From the NCBI GenBank assembly GCA_949752735.1, contig OX457037.1:65531449-65595448 (forward strand): a DNA stretch of 64,000 nucleotides, read 5' to 3'. Source of the DNA: Lumbricus terrestris. Taxonomy: Eukaryota; Annelida; Clitellata; Crassiclitellata; Lumbricidae. The notes below the pieces were generated by a model. The model was not told where the DNA came from. It was given only the letters and a program-made list of their open reading frames with translations, and searched no databases. The stretch's first letter is position 1. Every line of letters starts with the position of its first letter. This document shows positions 61,875 to 64,000 of the stretch, one piece after another. Position numbers and translations under genes: made by a program.

Positions 61875-63702
61875 CAGGGTGCGCCAAAAAGTAATCCCTA
61901 CGGTTTTTAGCCCATATCCTGGCCAAACATACGAATTTTTAAATGAAACCTTGCAGTCTTAAAGGCAATTCATATGGTGCACGGTCAAAAGCGCGCATGA
62001 CAAAAGAGCGCAGACAAATGCGCGCAGACAAATGCGCGCGATTAAGAACAAATAGACCCAATACATATAAATGTTTTTAATGAACATCTAAACATAATGA
62101 AACGCAGCAGCAGAAATACAAATTAAACAAATTAAAACAGACGAGTGAAGAATCTAGTCATCCAAATACATCAGATTTTTAGGACATTATATAACTTCTA
62201 ATTAATGTAAAATATTTCTACGAAAGTTCATTACTAACATAAGCTACACTACTGTGGCCTAAAATTGCGCACAAAATACATACTGGACTTTTGAAGTGAA
62301 ACAGAATATAGTCAAATTGTTTTTCGCTGGAAATGTAAAAAAATTGAGTTCAAATGAGAGTAATGTTATAGGCTAACGTTGTGAGCCACGCCGTGCAAAA
62401 ACTCTTCCAAAGGAATCGTGCCATACGTTGGAACTAACGCCGGCGCTAATCAAAATCAAAGACTAGTATGAGAAAGCATACGAAGGAATAGACGCCGAAA
62501 ATCAGCATAACAAGTCGGACATAGGAAGAGCCTATGAAAACTTAGATGTTTGAAACATGAATATTTTTAACTGTTCTCAAATTTCTTTTCCGTTGCGCGC
62601 TTTTTTGCGCGCATTTGTCTGCGTGCTTTTGTCATGCGCGCATTTGTTACGACGTTCAATGGTCACATTTCAACAAAATATTTCAAGCAGAACAAAAGTT
62701 ATATCACTTTTAGTGAGGCCACCCACTGTTTTTTGACGATTAAAAACGCAATTTTTTGGGTTTTTTGCTAATATCATGGCCAGAAGTACGACTTTCAAAA
62801 TGAATCTTTACAGGTTTAAAGACAATTCATATCTACACATGATGGCCAGATTTCATCAAAATGTTTCAAACACAACAAAAGTTATACCACTTTTAGTGAG
62901 GCCACCCACCGTTTTTGACGATTAAAAAACGTAAAACAACAAAAGTAAACAAATAGTGATTTTATCAAGTCATATATCAAGTAACTGTTTGGAACTGAAC
63001 TTGATAGTGATTCACAACTTGTGTTCAATGTGCCCACCACCAGTGCCAAAACTTCTTTTGAGTCTCTTTGCAAAGTTCTTGATGGACTTGTTGATTAATC
63101 TGACAGATTTCTTATTTACCGATTTTATTGTCATCTTGCTAAGTGACTTCTCAGTGACGTGCAGCTACGCTGGTACCCTGTTACTTTTTAAATAGTAATA
63201 ATAATGATCAACTGGCATTATCAAAGCCTATTTGATAACAATTATTTGAGATGAGGCTTAATAAAATCGTGTTTTGCTACTTTTTTGCTGCGCTACGTCT
63301 TTGAATCGCCAAAAAACGGTGGGTGGCCTCCTTAAAAGTGCCATAACTTTTATTCTGTTTGAAATATTTTGCTGAAATCTGGCCCTCATGTGCAGATATG
63401 AATTGTCTTTAAGCCTGTAAAATTTCATTTCGAAATTCTTATGTCCGGCCAAGATATTGGCCAGAATAATTAAATTGTTTTTTGTTACTTTTTGTTGCGT
63501 CGCGTTTTTGAGTCGTCAAAAAACGATGGGTATCCTCACTAAAAGTGGTGTAACTTTTGTTCTGTTTGAAATATTCTTTTGTAATTTGACCATTGTACGT
63601 AAATGTGAATTGCCTTTAAGATTGTAAAGTTTCATTTAAAAATTCTTATGTTTGGCCAAGATATGGGCTGAAAACCGTAGGGGGTTATTTTGGCGCACCC
63701 TG
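61875..63702. mobile_element. TA-flanked element with CAGGGTGCGCC ends, carrying a nested element
   Basis: The left end TA-CAGGGTGCGCCAAAAAGTAA and right end TTTTGGCGCACCCTG-TA match 32426-33583. Repeated blocks of about 225 bp fill it. A GCGCGC-array element is nested at 61976-62655. Confidence 0.75.
61976..62655. mobile_element. MULE-like element with terminal GCGCGC-ACAAA arrays, nested
   Basis: The left array begins GGTGCACGGTCAAAAGCGCGC and continues with GACAAATGCGCGCA units. The right array is the inverse and ends near TTGTTACGACG. The outer words GGTGC..G.CAAAA and GACG.CGTAACAAA match those of the 43207-44093 element although the repeated core differs. A 9-bp TSD is not evident. Confidence 0.6.
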
Positions 63703-63704
63703 TA

Positions 63705-64000
63705 GGCCTGGAGGACCATTAATAGATGCAGAAACTGCATCTAACACAAAACGGCCATATTTTCAGTTACGTGGTTCTTGCTTATGAGGGCAGAATGATA
63801 CTAACAGGTATGTTTATTCTTATAGTACTAGCCTATAATCAGGTAATTTTTTGCTTTGGTTTTAGAGCACTTAGTACATTTAGCTAGACCCGCCTTCTAG
63901 ATTACACATTCAGAAACAACCTTTGAGTCATTCGAGTCTAGTTTTCAGTCATACTACATCGAAAAATCGTTTCACTGTGCTATATTACCAAAGCGCCATT
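63705..64000. other. Unassigned end of window
   Basis: No gene or element recognised in the last 300 bp. Confidence 0.4.

Overview
The window is eukaryotic DNA, almost certainly from an invertebrate animal. It holds an intron-bearing gene fragment, tRNA-derived SINE heads, LINEs, many DNA transposons with clean target-site duplications (TSDs), microsatellites and an interstitial CCCTAA telomeric tract. I cannot name the species. It is gene-poor and dominated by nested mobile elements.

The main object is a complete but decaying Polinton/Maverick (virus-like) element at 13787-31973 (18,187 bp). It has terminal inverted repeats (TIRs) of about 220-230 bp starting AG and ending CT, and a perfect 6-bp TSD, TATACA. 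From left to right it carries: an adenain-type cysteine protease (+, broken); three tandem paralogous fibre-like proteins (+, one intact and two carrying insertions); a SAP-domain protein (-); a double jelly-roll major capsid protein (-, broken); a small core/minor protein (-, broken); a conserved 300-aa protein (-); a hydrophobic coiled-coil protein (-); a dUTPase-fold-like protein (-); a membrane-active-like minor protein (-, broken by an 11-bp duplication); a penton-like minor capsid protein (-, broken); a packaging ATPase (-); a zinc-ribbon/phospholipase A2-like protein (+, broken); an integrase with chromodomain (+, broken); a 1283-aa protein-primed DNA polymerase B (-, intact); and a 211-aa conserved protein (-). 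Together these would supply replication, integration, maturation, packaging, capsid, entry and attachment functions.

The Polinton sits inside the reverse transcriptase of an older minus-strand LINE, whose pieces lie at about 13155-13780 and 31980-34700. That LINE was also hit by a TA-flanked palindromic element (32426-33583) and a short plus-strand LINE fragment (32072-32376). The Polinton was in turn hit by a 1.7-kb hAT-like element and a 396-bp hAT-like MITE.

Outside this nest lie Helitron-like elements (1525-2513, 5239-5947), many hAT-type elements with 8-bp TSDs (6465-7340, 10424-11300, 36162-38830, 45309-46414, 52612-52826, 53921-54243, 58129-59870), and MULE-like elements whose ends are arrays of GC-rich words (43207-44093, 53056 onward, 61976-62655). 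There is a RING-finger gene fragment split by a hAT-type element (35760-38861), a beta-propeller gene with at least two exons (40401-41933), and its decayed duplicate (50326-51175). The 8-mer TAGGCCTA and its shorter form TAGGCTA are strongly over-represented. In four places comparison with a sibling copy shows they arose as small insertions.
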